Below, piece after piece: positions 28,674-37,114 of a stretch of DNA of 64,000 bases. The position numbers and the translations under genes are program-made. This stretch comes from Streptomyces sp. NBC_01351 (lineage in GTDB: Bacteria > Actinomycetota > Actinomycetes > Streptomycetales > Streptomycetaceae). How positions within the stretch are numbered: the stretch's first letter is position 1; each line of letters starts with the position of its first letter. The stretch lies in contig NZ_CP108356.1 in assembly GCF_036237315.1 (NCBI RefSeq), positions 2,662,501-2,726,500 of the forward strand, given 5' to 3'. The notes below the pieces were generated by a model. The model did not search any database and was not told where the DNA came from. It saw only the letters and a program-made list of their open reading frames with translations.

Positions 28674-29318
28674 TTACTTCTCGTCCTGGTAGCACGGCTG
28701 GTCGCCACCGAGCAGGCGCAGCTTCAGGTCGGGAAGCTTGAACGTGCCCGCCGTGGTCGCCCACGCCTTCTGGCGCACGTTCGTCAGGATCGCCTTCTCG
28801 GCACGCTGCGAGAACGCGTACTTGTTCTCGTCGGTGACCGTGCCGGCCTGCGGCTTCATCTTGTGGTTCGGGTCACTGACCGCGACACCGATGTCCAGGT
28901 TCTTGAACTCGGCATCGGCGTCGAGCTCGGCGACATCGAGGTAGATGTTGTCGGCTTCGGCCGGCTGACCCTTGTGGCCGGTCCTCAGCTGCAGGGTGAC
29001 GGTACCCAGCGGCGTCTTGGTGGCCAGGGACTGGCACATGTTGGTGATCTTGGCGTGACTGAACCCGGAGATCGTGACCGGGTGCGCGACAGGCTTGCCT
29101 GCCATGTCGTGCCCCTTGGCGAGGCCGCCGTACTGAATGAGGTTGTCACCGTCGAGCTTGTCGGCCGAGACCTTGAAGTCCTGGCCGGAGACGCTGAAGG
29201 ACGCCGCGAGGGCACCCTGCGCCAGACCCACACCGACCGCGGCCGTGGCCGCGATGCTCGGCACCATGACGAGCGCGAAGCGCTTCCATCTGGTCCCGCC
29301 ACGAACCTGAGAACTCAT
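28674..29318 (-). CDS. DUF6230 exported protein
   Basis: 214 residues with a very strong ribosome site (AAGGAGG, 6 bases before ATG). An N-terminal Arg/Lys-rich stretch and hydrophobic segment (FALVMVPSIAATAAVGVGLAQGALA) form a signal peptide or anchor; cleavage after GALA is plausible. The mature part is beta-rich (FSVSGQDFKVSADKLDGDNL, TPLGTVTLQLRTGHKG) with two Cys (NMCQSL near residue 93, QPCYQDEK at the end) that could form a disulfide. DUF6230 has no known role. First gene of the three-gene envelope cluster. Confidence 0.88.
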   Translation of the reverse strand: MSSQVRGGTRWKRFALVMVPSIAATAAVGVGLAQGALAASFSVSGQDFKVSADKLDGDNLIQYGGLAKGHDMAGKPVAHPVTISGFSHAKITNMCQSLATKTPLGTVTLQLRTGHKGQPAEADNIYLDVAELDADAEFKNLDIGVAVSDPNHKMKPQAGTVTDENKYAFSQRAEKAILTNVRQKAWATTAGTFKLPDLKLRLLGGDQPCYQDEK

Positions 29319-29805
29319 TTCGTTCCTCCTTCTCGGACGTACATCTCCGGTCCGGGCCGTGCCCGTCCTGGGATGGGAGAAGTGCTACGTCCTCGGGAAG
29401 GAGCGCAGGCGTCCGGGCCGCGGCTGTTGCCACGTCCGATACACCGGCGATCACCCCCGAGCGACAACCACTGGGCCACGCGTTCGCGCAACCTGGAGGA
29501 CAGGCCCCGCCGTGTGGCAGAGACCCCCCTGTCCATGGGCCGGTGCCACTGCCACCGGTCCACTCGGTGGGGACCCTCCACCGCAACTCCGAGTGAGCGG
29601 CTCTGCGGGAAGGACCGAGCGTCGCCGATCGTGGTCCATTCCCGGCCGGGGCACAAGGGGGTTCGTTACTGGCCGGTAACGGCCCGATAACCCGAGCGCG
29701 ACCCACTGCCGCCGGGTGGCGACACAGGGTGTCACCGAAGGCCGCGACAAAGGGGAGAAAGAGCGAACACTCCGGACAGTTCACGGGGTTCGACTTACTG
29801 CGAGT
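29319..29805. other. Long 5' region of the DUF6230 cluster
   Basis: About 490 bases with no supported gene. Notable motifs are an inverted GACAC-AGG-GTGTC at 29721-29733 (GACAC is the core bound by the sporulation regulator WhiA in Streptomyces, established) and an imperfect GTTAC/GTAAC repeat at 29671-29686. The distance of about 400 bases to the DUF6230 start means either a long leader or a coincidental match. Confidence 0.4.
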
Positions 29806-29851
29806 AACAGCGGCCGCGATTGCCAAGTTTTGGCAAAGTGCGGCCGCTGTT
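29806..29851 (-). terminator. Composite hairpin after cnoX
   Basis: Outer perfect arms AACAGCGGCCGC and GCGGCCGCTGTT enclose an inner TTGCCAA/TTGGCAA stem with a GTT loop. It starts 65 bases beyond the stop of the thioredoxin/TPR gene in its direction of transcription and probably ends that mRNA. Confidence 0.7.
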
Positions 29852-29915
29852 TATCTCTGTGTCAACAAATCGCCGGCTTCCCGAGCCGGTGGCGGGCTGG
29901 TGCCCAGGCCGCGTA

Positions 29916-30926
29916 CTAGAACAGCACCCGGGCCAAGGCCGTGCGCGCCGCCGTCACCCGCGGGTCGTCCGCTCCGATGACCTCGAACAGTTCCAGCAGG
30001 CGCAGCCGTACGGCGTCCCGGTCCTCACCGAACGTCACCCGCACGGTGTCCACCAGGCGCCCGAAGGCGTCCTCCACGTGACCGCCGACCAGATCCAGGT
30101 CGGCCGCGGCGATCTGCGCCGCCGGGTCGCGCGGGTTCTCGGCGGCCGCGGTCCGCACCGCCTGCGGGTTCATGTCCTGGACCCGGGCGAGGAGCTCGGC
30201 CTGTGCCAGGCCCAGCTTGGCCTCGGTGTTGGCCGGGTCGTCCGCGAGTACGTTCTTGTACGCCTGCACGGCGCCGCCCAGGTCGCCGGCGTCCAGCGCG
30301 ACGACGGCCGCTTCCAGCAGTGCGTCGTACGGACCGGCTGGGACCTCGGCCTCGTCGGAGGCGGCGGCGCCCGGAGCGGCCCCCTCCGCGTTCGGGTCCA
30401 CCTCGATGCCGATGATCCCGAAGCGCTCCTCGGCCACCTGGACCAGCTGGGCGAGGGTCTCGCGGATCTGCTGCTCGGGGGCCACGCCCTGGAACAGCGG
30501 CAGCACCTGCCCGGCGACCACGGCGAAGACGGCCGGGATGCCCTGGATCTGGAACTGCTGCATCAGCATCTGGTTGGCGTCGACGTCGACCTTGGCCAGC
30601 ACGAGACGGCCGTTCGCCTCGACGGTCAGCCTCTCCAGGAGGGGGCTGAGCTGCTTGCACGGCTCGCACCACTCGGCCCAGAAGTCCAGGACGACCGGAA
30701 CCTCTGCGGAGAGCTGGAGCACATCGCGTTCGAATCCGGCCTCGTCTACGTCGATGACGAGTGCGGACGGCGGCACGGCTCCGGCGGCCGGGCCGTTCCC
30801 GCCGCCCTGGCCGGCCTGGCGTGCCGCTTCGGCGCGGGCCTGCTCGGCCTTGGCCTTGGCCTCGCCGGCCGCCTTCACAGCGGCGAGGTCGACGACGCCG
30901 CTCATGGACATGTTTCTGGGCTGCAT
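29916..30926 (-). CDS. cnoX: Thioredoxin-TPR co-chaperone (CnoX/YbbN type)
   Basis: 336 residues from ATG at 30926 (GGGGGAGGA upstream). An Ala/Lys/Gln-rich N-terminal helix of about 50 residues precedes a thioredoxin domain with DFWAEWCEPCKQ (Cys87/Cys90) and GIPAVFAVVAGQ, then a C-terminal tetratricopeptide-like region (AVQAYKNVLADDPANTEAKLGLAQAELL). In other bacteria YbbN/CnoX proteins hold chlorine- or oxidant-damaged clients for GroEL/DnaK; here the CxxC is intact, so it may be redox active. Divergent from a TetR gene, with that regulator's probable operator between them. Confidence 0.85.
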   Translation of the reverse strand: MQPRNMSMSGVVDLAAVKAAGEAKAKAEQARAEAARQAGQGGGNGPAAGAVPPSALVIDVDEAGFERDVLQLSAEVPVVLDFWAEWCEPCKQLSPLLERLTVEANGRLVLAKVDVDANQMLMQQFQIQGIPAVFAVVAGQVLPLFQGVAPEQQIRETLAQLVQVAEERFGIIGIEVDPNAEGAAPGAAASDEAEVPAGPYDALLEAAVVALDAGDLGGAVQAYKNVLADDPANTEAKLGLAQAELLARVQDMNPQAVRTAAAENPRDPAAQIAAADLDLVGGHVEDAFGRLVDTVRVTFGEDRDAVRLRLLELFEVIGADDPRVTAARTALARVLF

Positions 30927-31042
30927 GCGTACATCCTCCCCCGTATGCGCGCACCGACGAAAAAGATCGCGTGAATTGGCCTGTTGCAGGTCGGCGCCGG
31001 GTCCCCACCTGGCGCCTGTAGCCCTTCGCGTGGTTGTCGCTC

Positions 31043-31065
31043 TTACGCTACGAGCCGTAGCGTAA
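31043..31065. promoter_or_regulatory. Perfect TetR-type operator
   Basis: Arms TTACGCTACG and CGTAGCGTAA are perfect complements around AGC (23 bases). It lies between divergent cnoX and the TetR gene, 75 bases before the latter, so autoregulation is likely and control of cnoX possible. Confidence 0.75.
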
Positions 31066-31140
31066 CTCCTCCGGCCCCCGCAGCGCCGCGTGATCTGAAC
31101 CACAGCTCTTGGGGATCCGGTCATTCCGCTACCGGCGGGT

Positions 31141-31776
31141 ATGGTCTCGGCCATGCGCACCCCCAGCCCCGGCCGGACCGGCCGTCCCCGCAGCGCCGCA
31201 GCGGACGCGGCGATCCTCGCCGCCACACGGGACGCGCTGGTCGAGCTGGGCTGGTCGAAGCTGACGATGAGCGACGTCTCGGCTCGGGCCGGCGTCGCCA
31301 AGACCACCCTCTACCGACGCTGGGCCGGCAAGAACGAGCTGGTCGTGGACGCGGTGGCGGAGCTCTTCGACTCCCTCGAACTACCGGACCGCGGCTCCCT
31401 GGAAGCCGACATCGAGTACGTGGTGCTCCGGTTCGCGGAGCTGCTGCGGCGCCCGGAGGCCCGTACGGCCCTGATGGCGGTCGTCGCCGAGTCCACCCGG
31501 GACGATGCCCTGCGCGACCGGATCCGGTCGGCCATCGTGGACCGGCAGAAACGTCTCGTCGTACTGGGTCGCGAGCGGGCCCGGGCCCGCGGCGAGCTCC
31601 CGGACGAGGAGGACGAGGTCCTCGCCGCCCACACCACGGACCTGATCTTCGACGTGATCGCGGGCACGGTGGTGCACCGCGTCCTGGTGAGCTCCGAGCC
31701 GGTGGACGAGATGTGGGCGGCCGGCTTCACGGCCCTCCTGATGCACGGCCTCCGGGGCCCGGCCCCCGCCGCCTGA
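31141..31776 (+). CDS. TetR-family transcriptional regulator
   Basis: 211 residues. N-terminal helix-turn-helix AILAATRDALVELGWSKLTMSDVSARAGVAKTTLYRRWAGKNELV (read in parts) is canonical for TetR/AcrR; the remaining 150 residues form an all-helical ligand domain with a TetR_C-like end (DLIFDVIAGTVVHRVLVSSEP). ATG at 31141 or 31153 could be used; there is no clear ribosome site before either. The perfect operator upstream is its likely binding site. Ligand unknown. It converges on icmA across a 24-base hairpin. Confidence 0.9.
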   Translation: MVSAMRTPSPGRTGRPRSAAADAAILAATRDALVELGWSKLTMSDVSARAGVAKTTLYRRWAGKNELVVDAVAELFDSLELPDRGSLEADIEYVVLRFAELLRRPEARTALMAVVAESTRDDALRDRIRSAIVDRQKRLVVLGRERARARGELPDEEDEVLAAHTTDLIFDVIAGTVVHRVLVSSEPVDEMWAAGFTALLMHGLRGPAPAA

Positions 31777-31786
31777 TCCCAGCGGA

Positions 31787-31843
31787 ACGGCCGAGGCCGG
31801 TCACGGCGCCGCCCTTGGGGGCGCCGTGACCGGCCTCGGCCGT
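31787..31843. terminator. Bidirectional terminator, TetR / icmA
   Basis: Perfect 24-base arms (31787-31810 and 31820-31843) with a 9-base loop between the convergent ends. The outer end reads ACGGCCGAGGCCGG. Confidence 0.88.
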
Positions 31844-31858
31844 CGTGCACGCGCCGGC

Positions 31859-33559
31859 TCAGAAGCCGGGCGGCTCCGTGTAGGTGCCCCACTCGTCGCG
31901 GAGCACGTTGCAGATCTCGCCCAGCGTGGCCTCGGCGCGCACCGCGTCCAGCATGGCGGGGATCATGTTCGACCCGTCGCGGGCCGCCTCCAGCATGGCC
32001 TTCAGCGAGTCGGTGACCTTCGCGTCGTCGCGGCGGCCCTTGCGCGCGGCCAACTCCCGCACCTGGACGGTCTCCACCTCGTGGCTGACCCGGAGGATCT
32101 CCAGGTCCCCGGTGACCGAGCCGTGGTGGCAGTTGACGCCGACGACCCGCTTGTCACCCTTCTCCAGCGACCGCTGGTACTGGAAGGCCGACTCGGCGAT
32201 CTCCCCGGTGAACCAGCCGTCCTCGATGCCCCGCAGGATGCCCGAGGTGATCGGCCCGATGGGGTGCTGCCCGTTCGGGTGGGCGCGCAGGCCGCGCTCC
32301 TTGATCTGGTCGAAGATCTTCTCGGCGTCGGCCTCGATGCGGTCGGTGAGCTGCTCGACGTACCAGGAACCGCCGAGCGGGTCCGCCACGTTGGCGACGC
32401 CGGTCTCCTCCATCAGCACCTGCTGGGTGCGCAGGGCGATCTCCGCCGCCTGCTCGCTCGGCAGCGCGAGGGTCTCGTCGAGGGCGTTGGTGTGCAGGGA
32501 GTTCGTGCCGCCGAGCACGGCCGCGAGGGCCTCCACGGCGGTGCGCACGACGTTGTTGTAGGGCTGCTGCGCGGTGAGCGAGACACCGGCGGTCTGGGTG
32601 TGGAAGCGCAGCCACATCGACTTGTCGGACTTCGCCCCGTAGACCTCCTTCATCCAGCGGGCCCAGATCCGGCGGGCCGCGCGGAACTTGGCGATCTCCT
32701 CGAAGAAGTCGAGGTGCGCGTCGAAGAAGAAGGAGAGGCCGGGCGCGAAGTGGTCCACGTCCATGCCGCGGGAGAGGCCGAGCTCCACGTAGCCGAAGCC
32801 GTCGGCGAGGGTGTAGGCGAGCTCCTGCGCGGCCGTGGCCCCGGCCTCGCGGATGTGGTAGCCGGAGACGGACAGCGGCTTGTAGGCGGGGATGCCCTTC
32901 GCGCAGTACTCCATGAGGTCGCCGATGAGGCGCAGGTGCGGCTCGGGCTCGAAGAGCCACTCCTTCTGGGCGATGTACTCCTTGAAGATGTCGGTCTGGA
33001 GCGTGCCGTTGAGCACGGCCGGGTCCACACCCTGCCGCTCGGCGGCGACCAGGTACATGCAGAAGGCGGGCACGGCGGGGCCCGAGATCGTCATGGAGGT
33101 CGTGACGTCGCCGAGCGGGATGTCCTTGAACAGGACCTCCATGTCGGCGGCGGAGTCGATGGCGACCCCGCAGTGCCCGACCTCGCCCAGCGCGCGGGGG
33201 TCGTCGGAGTCGCGGCCCATGAGGGTCGGCATGTCGAAGGCCACGGAGAGCCCGCCGCCGCCGGCGGCCAGGATCATCTTGTAGCGCTCGTTGGTCTGCT
33301 CGGCGTTCCCGAAGCCGGCGAACTGCCGGATCGTCCAGGTCCGCCCCCGGTAGCCGGTGGCGTGGAGGCCCCGGGTGTAGGGGTACTCCCCCGGCCACCC
33401 GATGCGCTCGAACCCCTCGTACGAGTCCCCGGGCCGGGGCCCGTAGACGGGATCGACGTCATCTCCGGAGAGCGTCGTGAAATCGGCCTCGCGCTTGCGG
33501 GCCTTGTCGTACCGGGCCTGCCAGCGAAGGCGGCCCTCCTCGATGGCGTCTGCGTCCAT
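31859..33559 (-). CDS. icmA: Isobutyryl-CoA mutase, large (substrate-binding) subunit
   Basis: 566 residues, the length of S. cinnamonensis IcmA. B12-dependent IcmA/IcmB interconverts isobutyryl-CoA and butyryl-CoA, linking valine breakdown and fatty-acid/polyketide precursors. It is told from methylmalonyl-CoA mutase by Phe80 (RQFAGFGN, Tyr in MCM) and Gln198 (IAQKEW, Arg in MCM). The known numbering of these two residues also fixes the ATG at 33559 as start. TIM-barrel motifs [21 protein letters not shown] and [10 protein letters not shown] are present. The B12-binding subunit is not in the window. A perfect palindrome lies directly upstream. MeaB, epimerase and a cobalamin adenosyltransferase, all B12-enzyme partners, are further along. 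Confidence 0.93.
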   Translation of the reverse strand: MDADAIEEGRLRWQARYDKARKREADFTTLSGDDVDPVYGPRPGDSYEGFERIGWPGEYPYTRGLHATGYRGRTWTIRQFAGFGNAEQTNERYKMILAAGGGGLSVAFDMPTLMGRDSDDPRALGEVGHCGVAIDSAADMEVLFKDIPLGDVTTSMTISGPAVPAFCMYLVAAERQGVDPAVLNGTLQTDIFKEYIAQKEWLFEPEPHLRLIGDLMEYCAKGIPAYKPLSVSGYHIREAGATAAQELAYTLADGFGYVELGLSRGMDVDHFAPGLSFFFDAHLDFFEEIAKFRAARRIWARWMKEVYGAKSDKSMWLRFHTQTAGVSLTAQQPYNNVVRTAVEALAAVLGGTNSLHTNALDETLALPSEQAAEIALRTQQVLMEETGVANVADPLGGSWYVEQLTDRIEADAEKIFDQIKERGLRAHPNGQHPIGPITSGILRGIEDGWFTGEIAESAFQYQRSLEKGDKRVVGVNCHHGSVTGDLEILRVSHEVETVQVRELAARKGRRDDAKVTDSLKAMLEAARDGSNMIPAMLDAVRAEATLGEICNVLRDEWGTYTEPPGF

Positions 33560-33567
33560 ACCCATGA

Positions 33568-33591
33568 ATTTACTAGGACGTCCTAGTAAAT
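33568..33591. promoter_or_regulatory. 24-base perfect palindrome at the icmA start
   Basis: ATTTACTAGGAC followed by its exact reverse complement, ending 8 bases before the chosen icmA ATG (2 bases before the alternative ATG at 33565). On the minus strand it contains a possible -10 box (TAGTAA). A dimeric repressor here would cover promoter and start codon. No gene in the window is an obvious partner. Confidence 0.75.
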
Positions 33592-33602
33592 GTCGATGGG
33601 CA

Positions 33603-33628
33603 ACCCCCGGGGAGTCTTCCCCGGGGGT
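33603..33628 (-). terminator. Hairpin after the first DUF3817 gene
   Basis: Perfect arms ACCCCCGGGG and CCCCGGGGGT with an AGTCTT loop, 18 bases beyond the DUF3817 stop in its direction. It also insulates icmA from upstream transcription. Confidence 0.75.
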
Positions 33629-33645
33629 CGTGGTCCGGTACGCCC

Positions 33646-33975
33646 CTAGGCGTTCGCGGGGGCGGGAGCGCCGAGCACCAGCGGCTCGACCTCTTCGCGG
33701 ACCTTGCGCTCGACGAAGAACGCGGCCAGCGGAATGGTGCCGGAGACCAGCACCCAGAGGAGCTTGCCGAACGACCACTTGGCCTTGGAGCCCAGGTCGA
33801 AGGCGAACACCAGGTAGATCATGAAGAGGACACCGTGGGCCTGCGAGACCGCGAAGGTCAGACCGGCGCCGGTGTCGAAGCCGTACTTCGCCACCATGCA
33901 GGCACAGAGGATCAGGAGCATGACCGCGGTCACGTAGGCCATGACGCGGTAGCGGGTCAGCACGCTTCGTTTCAT
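33646..33975 (-). CDS. DUF3817 small membrane protein (first copy)
   Basis: 109 residues with three hydrophobic helices (YRVMAYVTAVMLLILCACMVA; the segment AVSQAHGVLFMIYLVFAFDLG; WSFGKLLWVLVSGTIPLAAFF) and a charged C-terminus. HGxLF in the second helix and WSFGKLL are the DUF3817 hallmarks. Function unknown. The ATG has no ribosome site; TAGGCT lies 7 bases before it, so the mRNA is probably leaderless. It shares an 18-of-20 base upstream motif with the second copy at 38598. Confidence 0.88.
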   Translation of the reverse strand: MKRSVLTRYRVMAYVTAVMLLILCACMVAKYGFDTGAGLTFAVSQAHGVLFMIYLVFAFDLGSKAKWSFGKLLWVLVSGTIPLAAFFVERKVREEVEPLVLGAPAPANA

Positions 33976-33993
33976 GCCGTCGAGCCTAACCGT

Positions 33994-34013
33994 CCGTTTT
34001 GCTCGATCTTGAC
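33994..34013 (-). promoter_or_regulatory. Conserved motif upstream of DUF3817 copy 1
   Basis: CCGTTTTGCTCGATCTTGAC differs at only two positions from 39020-39039, which lies upstream of the second DUF3817 gene in the same orientation. Similarity continues into GCGGGCCC / CGGGCCC. Probably a shared regulator site or promoter element. Confidence 0.6.
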
Positions 34014-34040
34014 GCGGGCCCTCGAAGCGAAAGGGACGGC

Positions 34041-34550
34041 CTAGTTCTCCTCGAAGTCGGCGGCGGCCACGCGCAGCGGGCGCAGCAGCGCGAAGATCTC
34101 CGCGCACTCCTCCGAGTCGTACACGCCCAGGCCGAAGTCGATCCGCATCAGGTCCCGGGTGGCGGCCTCGACGACCTCGCGGCCCTTGTCGGTGATGGAG
34201 GCGAGCGTGCCGCGGCCGTCGTTGGGATTGGGCCGCTTGTCGACCAGCCCGGAGCGCACCAGCCGGTCCACGGTGTTCGTCACCGACGTCGGGTGGACCA
34301 TGAGCCTCTCGCCGATCTTCGACATCGGCAGCTCGCCCGCCTTGGAGAAGGTGAGCAGCACCAGCGCCTCGTAGCGGGCGAAGGTCAGCCCGTACGGCTT
34401 GACCACCGCGTCGACCTCGCCGAGGAGGATCTGGTGCGCCCGCATGATCGAGGTGATGGCGGCCATCGAGGGCACCGGCCCCCAGCGCTGCTGCCAGAGT
34501 TCGTCGGCACGGGCGATGGGGTCGAAGGGAAGGCTGAGCGGCTTGGGCAC
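34041..34550 (-). CDS. MarR-family transcriptional regulator
   Basis: 169 residues with a winged helix: LTFSKAGELPMSKIGERLMVHPTSVTNTVDRLVRSGLVDKRPNPNDGRGTLASITDKG (read in parts), and flanking dimerisation helices. The GTG start is 6 bases beyond a TAGGGT box and has no ribosome site, so probably leaderless. The DUF3817 gene lies 65 bases downstream on the same strand and the MFS gene 20 bases upstream, but each appears to have its own promoter. Ligand and targets unknown. Confidence 0.88.
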   Translation of the reverse strand: MPKPLSLPFDPIARADELWQQRWGPVPSMAAITSIMRAHQILLGEVDAVVKPYGLTFARYEALVLLTFSKAGELPMSKIGERLMVHPTSVTNTVDRLVRSGLVDKRPNPNDGRGTLASITDKGREVVEAATRDLMRIDFGLGVYDSEECAEIFALLRPLRVAAADFEEN

Positions 34551-34570
34551 GCACCGACCCTACCGGGCGG

Positions 34571-35812
34571 TCATTTGGTGACCACCCCCGTCTCACTCCT
34601 CGGCCCTTCCTCCTGTCGGGCGCTCGCGCGCAGCTCCACCAGGAGCAGCAGGACGACGACCGTGCCGAGCAGACCGGACGCGGTGACGACCTGGTGCACG
34701 GGCAGGAATTCGGCGGCCAGGCCGGCCAGGGCCATGCCGACGCCTTGAAGGGTCATCAGACCGGTGCTGAGCAGGGTCATCGCCCGGCCGCGCAGCTCGT
34801 CGGGGACGGCTTCGACGTACCACTGGTCGAGCCCGAGGGTGTGCGCGTGGGCGAGGCCGACGAGCAGCAGGGCGACGAGGACGACGGGCACGCCCGGCCT
34901 GACCGCGTAGAGGAGCAGCGGCAGCAGTCCGGCGGCGGCGAGCGGGACCACGATCCGGGAACGCGTTCGGGCGGTGAGCGCGGAGCCGGCCCAGAGTTCG
35001 CCGGCGATGGTGCCGACGGGCATGGCGCACATCAACAGGCCGAGGACGGCGGTGTCGGCGCCGATCCCGGCGGCGTACGGGGCGAGCAGCGCCTCCGGTA
35101 CGACGACGAAGAGCGGCGGCAGCCAGAAGAGGAGGGTGAGCGCGCGCAGCCGGCGGTTCCCGAACACGGCGCGGGCCCCGGCGAGCGGAGAGGTACGGGC
35201 ACGCGCGCGGACGGGCCGCAGCCTGGTTCCGTACCTCAGCAGCAGGGCGGACGCGAGGAAGCCGGCGGCGGTGAGCGCGATGGCCCCGCGCGGTGCGAGG
35301 ACGGTGAGCAGGATGCCGCCGACCCCGAAGCCGATGAGCAGGGCGCTCTGGGCGACCATCCGCAGCAGCGAGCGGCCGAGCACGAAGGCTTCGCCGGAGC
35401 CGAGGACGTCGGCGAGGGAGGCGTTGCGCGTGCCCTGGAACAGCGGCGCCACGAAGGCCATGGCGCAGCGCAGGACGAGGAGCACCGCGACGGGCGTACC
35501 GGGTACGGCCATGGCCGCCGCGCAGAGCGCGCAGAGCAGATCGCACCCGACGAGCACCCGCCGCGCGGGGTGCCGGTCGGCGACCGGGGCGAGCAGGGTG
35601 CCGCCCAGCGCGTACGGGAGGAACCCGAGGGCGAAGGTGAGCGCGCTCATCAGGGGCGAGCCGGTGACCCGGAAGACGAGGACGGTGAGGGCGATCTCGG
35701 CGACGACGATGCCGAGTACGGACATCAGGTGCGCGGCGAAGACGGCCCGGAACTCCCGTATCCGGAACACGGAGCGGTAGCCGCCGGGGGCGGCCGGGGT
35801 GACGGTTGCCAT
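34571..35812 (-). CDS. MFS transporter
   Basis: 413 residues with about 12 membrane helices and the helix 2-3 loop LGGTLLAPVADRHPARRVLVG typical of drug-exporter-type major facilitators. Both ATG 35812 and ATG 35824 are possible; I chose 35812. It is divergent from an ArsR-type regulator, with a perfect 17-base-arm palindrome between, which fits repression by that regulator. Substrate unknown. Confidence 0.88.
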   Translation of the reverse strand: MATVTPAAPGGYRSVFRIREFRAVFAAHLMSVLGIVVAEIALTVLVFRVTGSPLMSALTFALGFLPYALGGTLLAPVADRHPARRVLVGCDLLCALCAAAMAVPGTPVAVLLVLRCAMAFVAPLFQGTRNASLADVLGSGEAFVLGRSLLRMVAQSALLIGFGVGGILLTVLAPRGAIALTAAGFLASALLLRYGTRLRPVRARARTSPLAGARAVFGNRRLRALTLLFWLPPLFVVVPEALLAPYAAGIGADTAVLGLLMCAMPVGTIAGELWAGSALTARTRSRIVVPLAAAGLLPLLLYAVRPGVPVVLVALLLVGLAHAHTLGLDQWYVEAVPDELRGRAMTLLSTGLMTLQGVGMALAGLAAEFLPVHQVVTASGLLGTVVVLLLLVELRASARQEEGPRSETGVVTK

Positions 35813-35841
35813 GCGGGGCAGCATGCTCCGGCTAGGCTGCG

Positions 35842-35879
35842 CCCCGTAGAGATTCGGGCTGACCCGAATCTCTACGGGG
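35842..35879. promoter_or_regulatory. Long perfect inverted repeat between MFS and ArsR genes
   Basis: Arms of 17 bases (35842-35858 CCCCGTAGAGATTCGGG and 35863-35879) surround CTGA. The core ATTCGGG-n4-CCCGAAT suits a dimeric winged-helix repressor such as the ArsR-type protein encoded beside it; it could also form an RNA hairpin. Confidence 0.7.
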
Positions 35880-35880
35880 G

Positions 35881-36010
35881 CCCCGGACCGAACCCCGTCC
35901 GCAGGGGGCCGGCCTCCGGCAACGGCGCCGCACACGCCGCTGGGCCATCCAGCCCCGCCGGCGTTTGAGGCGCGGGGGTCCGGGGGCCGGCCCCCGGCAG
36001 CGGCGCGGCA
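35881..36010. repeat. Dispersed intergenic repeats (type B)
   Basis: Two copies of a GC-rich repeat with GTCCGNGGGCCGGCCNCCGGCANCGGCG and the CCCCGCCGGCGTTTGAGGCG core. The same family recurs at 38217-38262 and 42481-42665. It separates the operator from the ArsR-type gene. Confidence 0.7.
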
Positions 36011-36031
36011 CACGACAGAGGAACGGTAGGC

Positions 36032-37033
36032 ATGGGGTTCCACTTCCGGTTCGGGCCCGGTGACCTGCTCCGGTGCCGGTTCTCGCTCTCCCCCCGCTGG
36101 GAAACGCAGGAGGCCGTACGGACGCTGCTGCGGCCGCACCGGCAGGCGTACCACCTGCCCTGGCTGCGGCGGGTCCGGTCGGCGGCCGAGGGGCTGGACC
36201 TGCGGCCGCTGTGGATGCTCATGCCGCGCAGCGGGCACCACCCCGACTTCCTCAGCCCGCCGCCGCTCGGCCCCTCCGTCACCTTCGAGGAGGAGCTGGC
36301 CCGGGTGCGGGCCGCCGATCCCGGCCCGGTCCGGGAGGAGCTGCGGCGCTCCCTGGTCTGCACTCCGGGGGCCCTGGAGAGCGACATCGGGCAGCACCTG
36401 CTCGCGGATCCCGCCCGGGCGGTGCGGGAGTTGGCCGACCTGATGGAGCGGGCCTGGGAGACCCTGGTCGCCCCGGACTGGCCGCGGCTGCGCGCCCTGC
36501 TGGAGGCCGACATCCTGTTCCACTCCCGGCGCCTGACGGCCGGCGGGCTCCGGGCGCTCTTCGACGGCCTGCACCCGGACCTGCGGTGGCGGGCCGACTC
36601 CGACACCCTCACCATCGACCGCCCCGGCCACCACGACCGCGCACTCGACGGCCAGGGGCTGCTGCTGATGCCGAGCGCGTTCGGCTGGCCCGAGGTGGTC
36701 GGCGGCTACGACCCGCCCTGGCAGCCCACGATCGTGTACCCCGCGCGGGGCATCGGCGCGCTGTGGACCGCCACCGCCGGACCGACCCCGGACGCGCTGG
36801 CCCGCCTGCTCGGCCGGGCCCGGGCCGAGGTGCTGTGCGCGCTGGACGAACCGGCCGCGACCACCGCACTGGCCCACCGGCTCGGGCTGGCCCCGTCCAC
36901 CGTCTCGGCGCATCTCGGCGTCCTGCACGCGGCGGGCCTGCTCACCTCGGCCCGCCACGGCCACCGGGTGCTGTACGAGCGCACCCCGCTGGCCATCGCC
37001 CTGACCTCGGTGTCGCACGAGGGCGATCACTGA
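36032..37033 (+). CDS. ArsR-type winged-helix regulator with DUF5937 sensor domain
   Basis: 333 residues. The first 240 match the DUF5937 domain found fused to ArsR helix-turn-helix proteins in Streptomyces (GFHFRFGPGDLLRCRFSLSP...). The C-terminal 85 are a winged helix (LDEPAATTALAHRLGLAPSTVSAHLGVLHAAGLL in parts, then SARHGHRVLYERT). No metal-binding Cys motif is present, so the ligand is likely organic. It probably represses the divergent MFS exporter through the palindrome at 35842. The start is separated from that palindrome by repeats. Confidence 0.88.
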   Translation: MGFHFRFGPGDLLRCRFSLSPRWETQEAVRTLLRPHRQAYHLPWLRRVRSAAEGLDLRPLWMLMPRSGHHPDFLSPPPLGPSVTFEEELARVRAADPGPVREELRRSLVCTPGALESDIGQHLLADPARAVRELADLMERAWETLVAPDWPRLRALLEADILFHSRRLTAGGLRALFDGLHPDLRWRADSDTLTIDRPGHHDRALDGQGLLLMPSAFGWPEVVGGYDPPWQPTIVYPARGIGALWTATAGPTPDALARLLGRARAEVLCALDEPAATTALAHRLGLAPSTVSAHLGVLHAAGLLTSARHGHRVLYERTPLAIALTSVSHEGDH

Positions 37034-37114
37034 CCGTCATGTCACGATTGCTCCGGTTCGCCGCCCGCCCCTGCCGCCCCTCCGCCCCCAGGTAGAAGAG
37101 GAAGAGGAAGCCGG

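Noticed and set aside
33994..34050. Plus-strand promoter suggested by TTGACG at 34009
   Set aside because: There is no -10 box at proper spacing and no plus-strand gene downstream; the motif is better explained by its conservation upstream of the DUF3817 genes on the minus strand.
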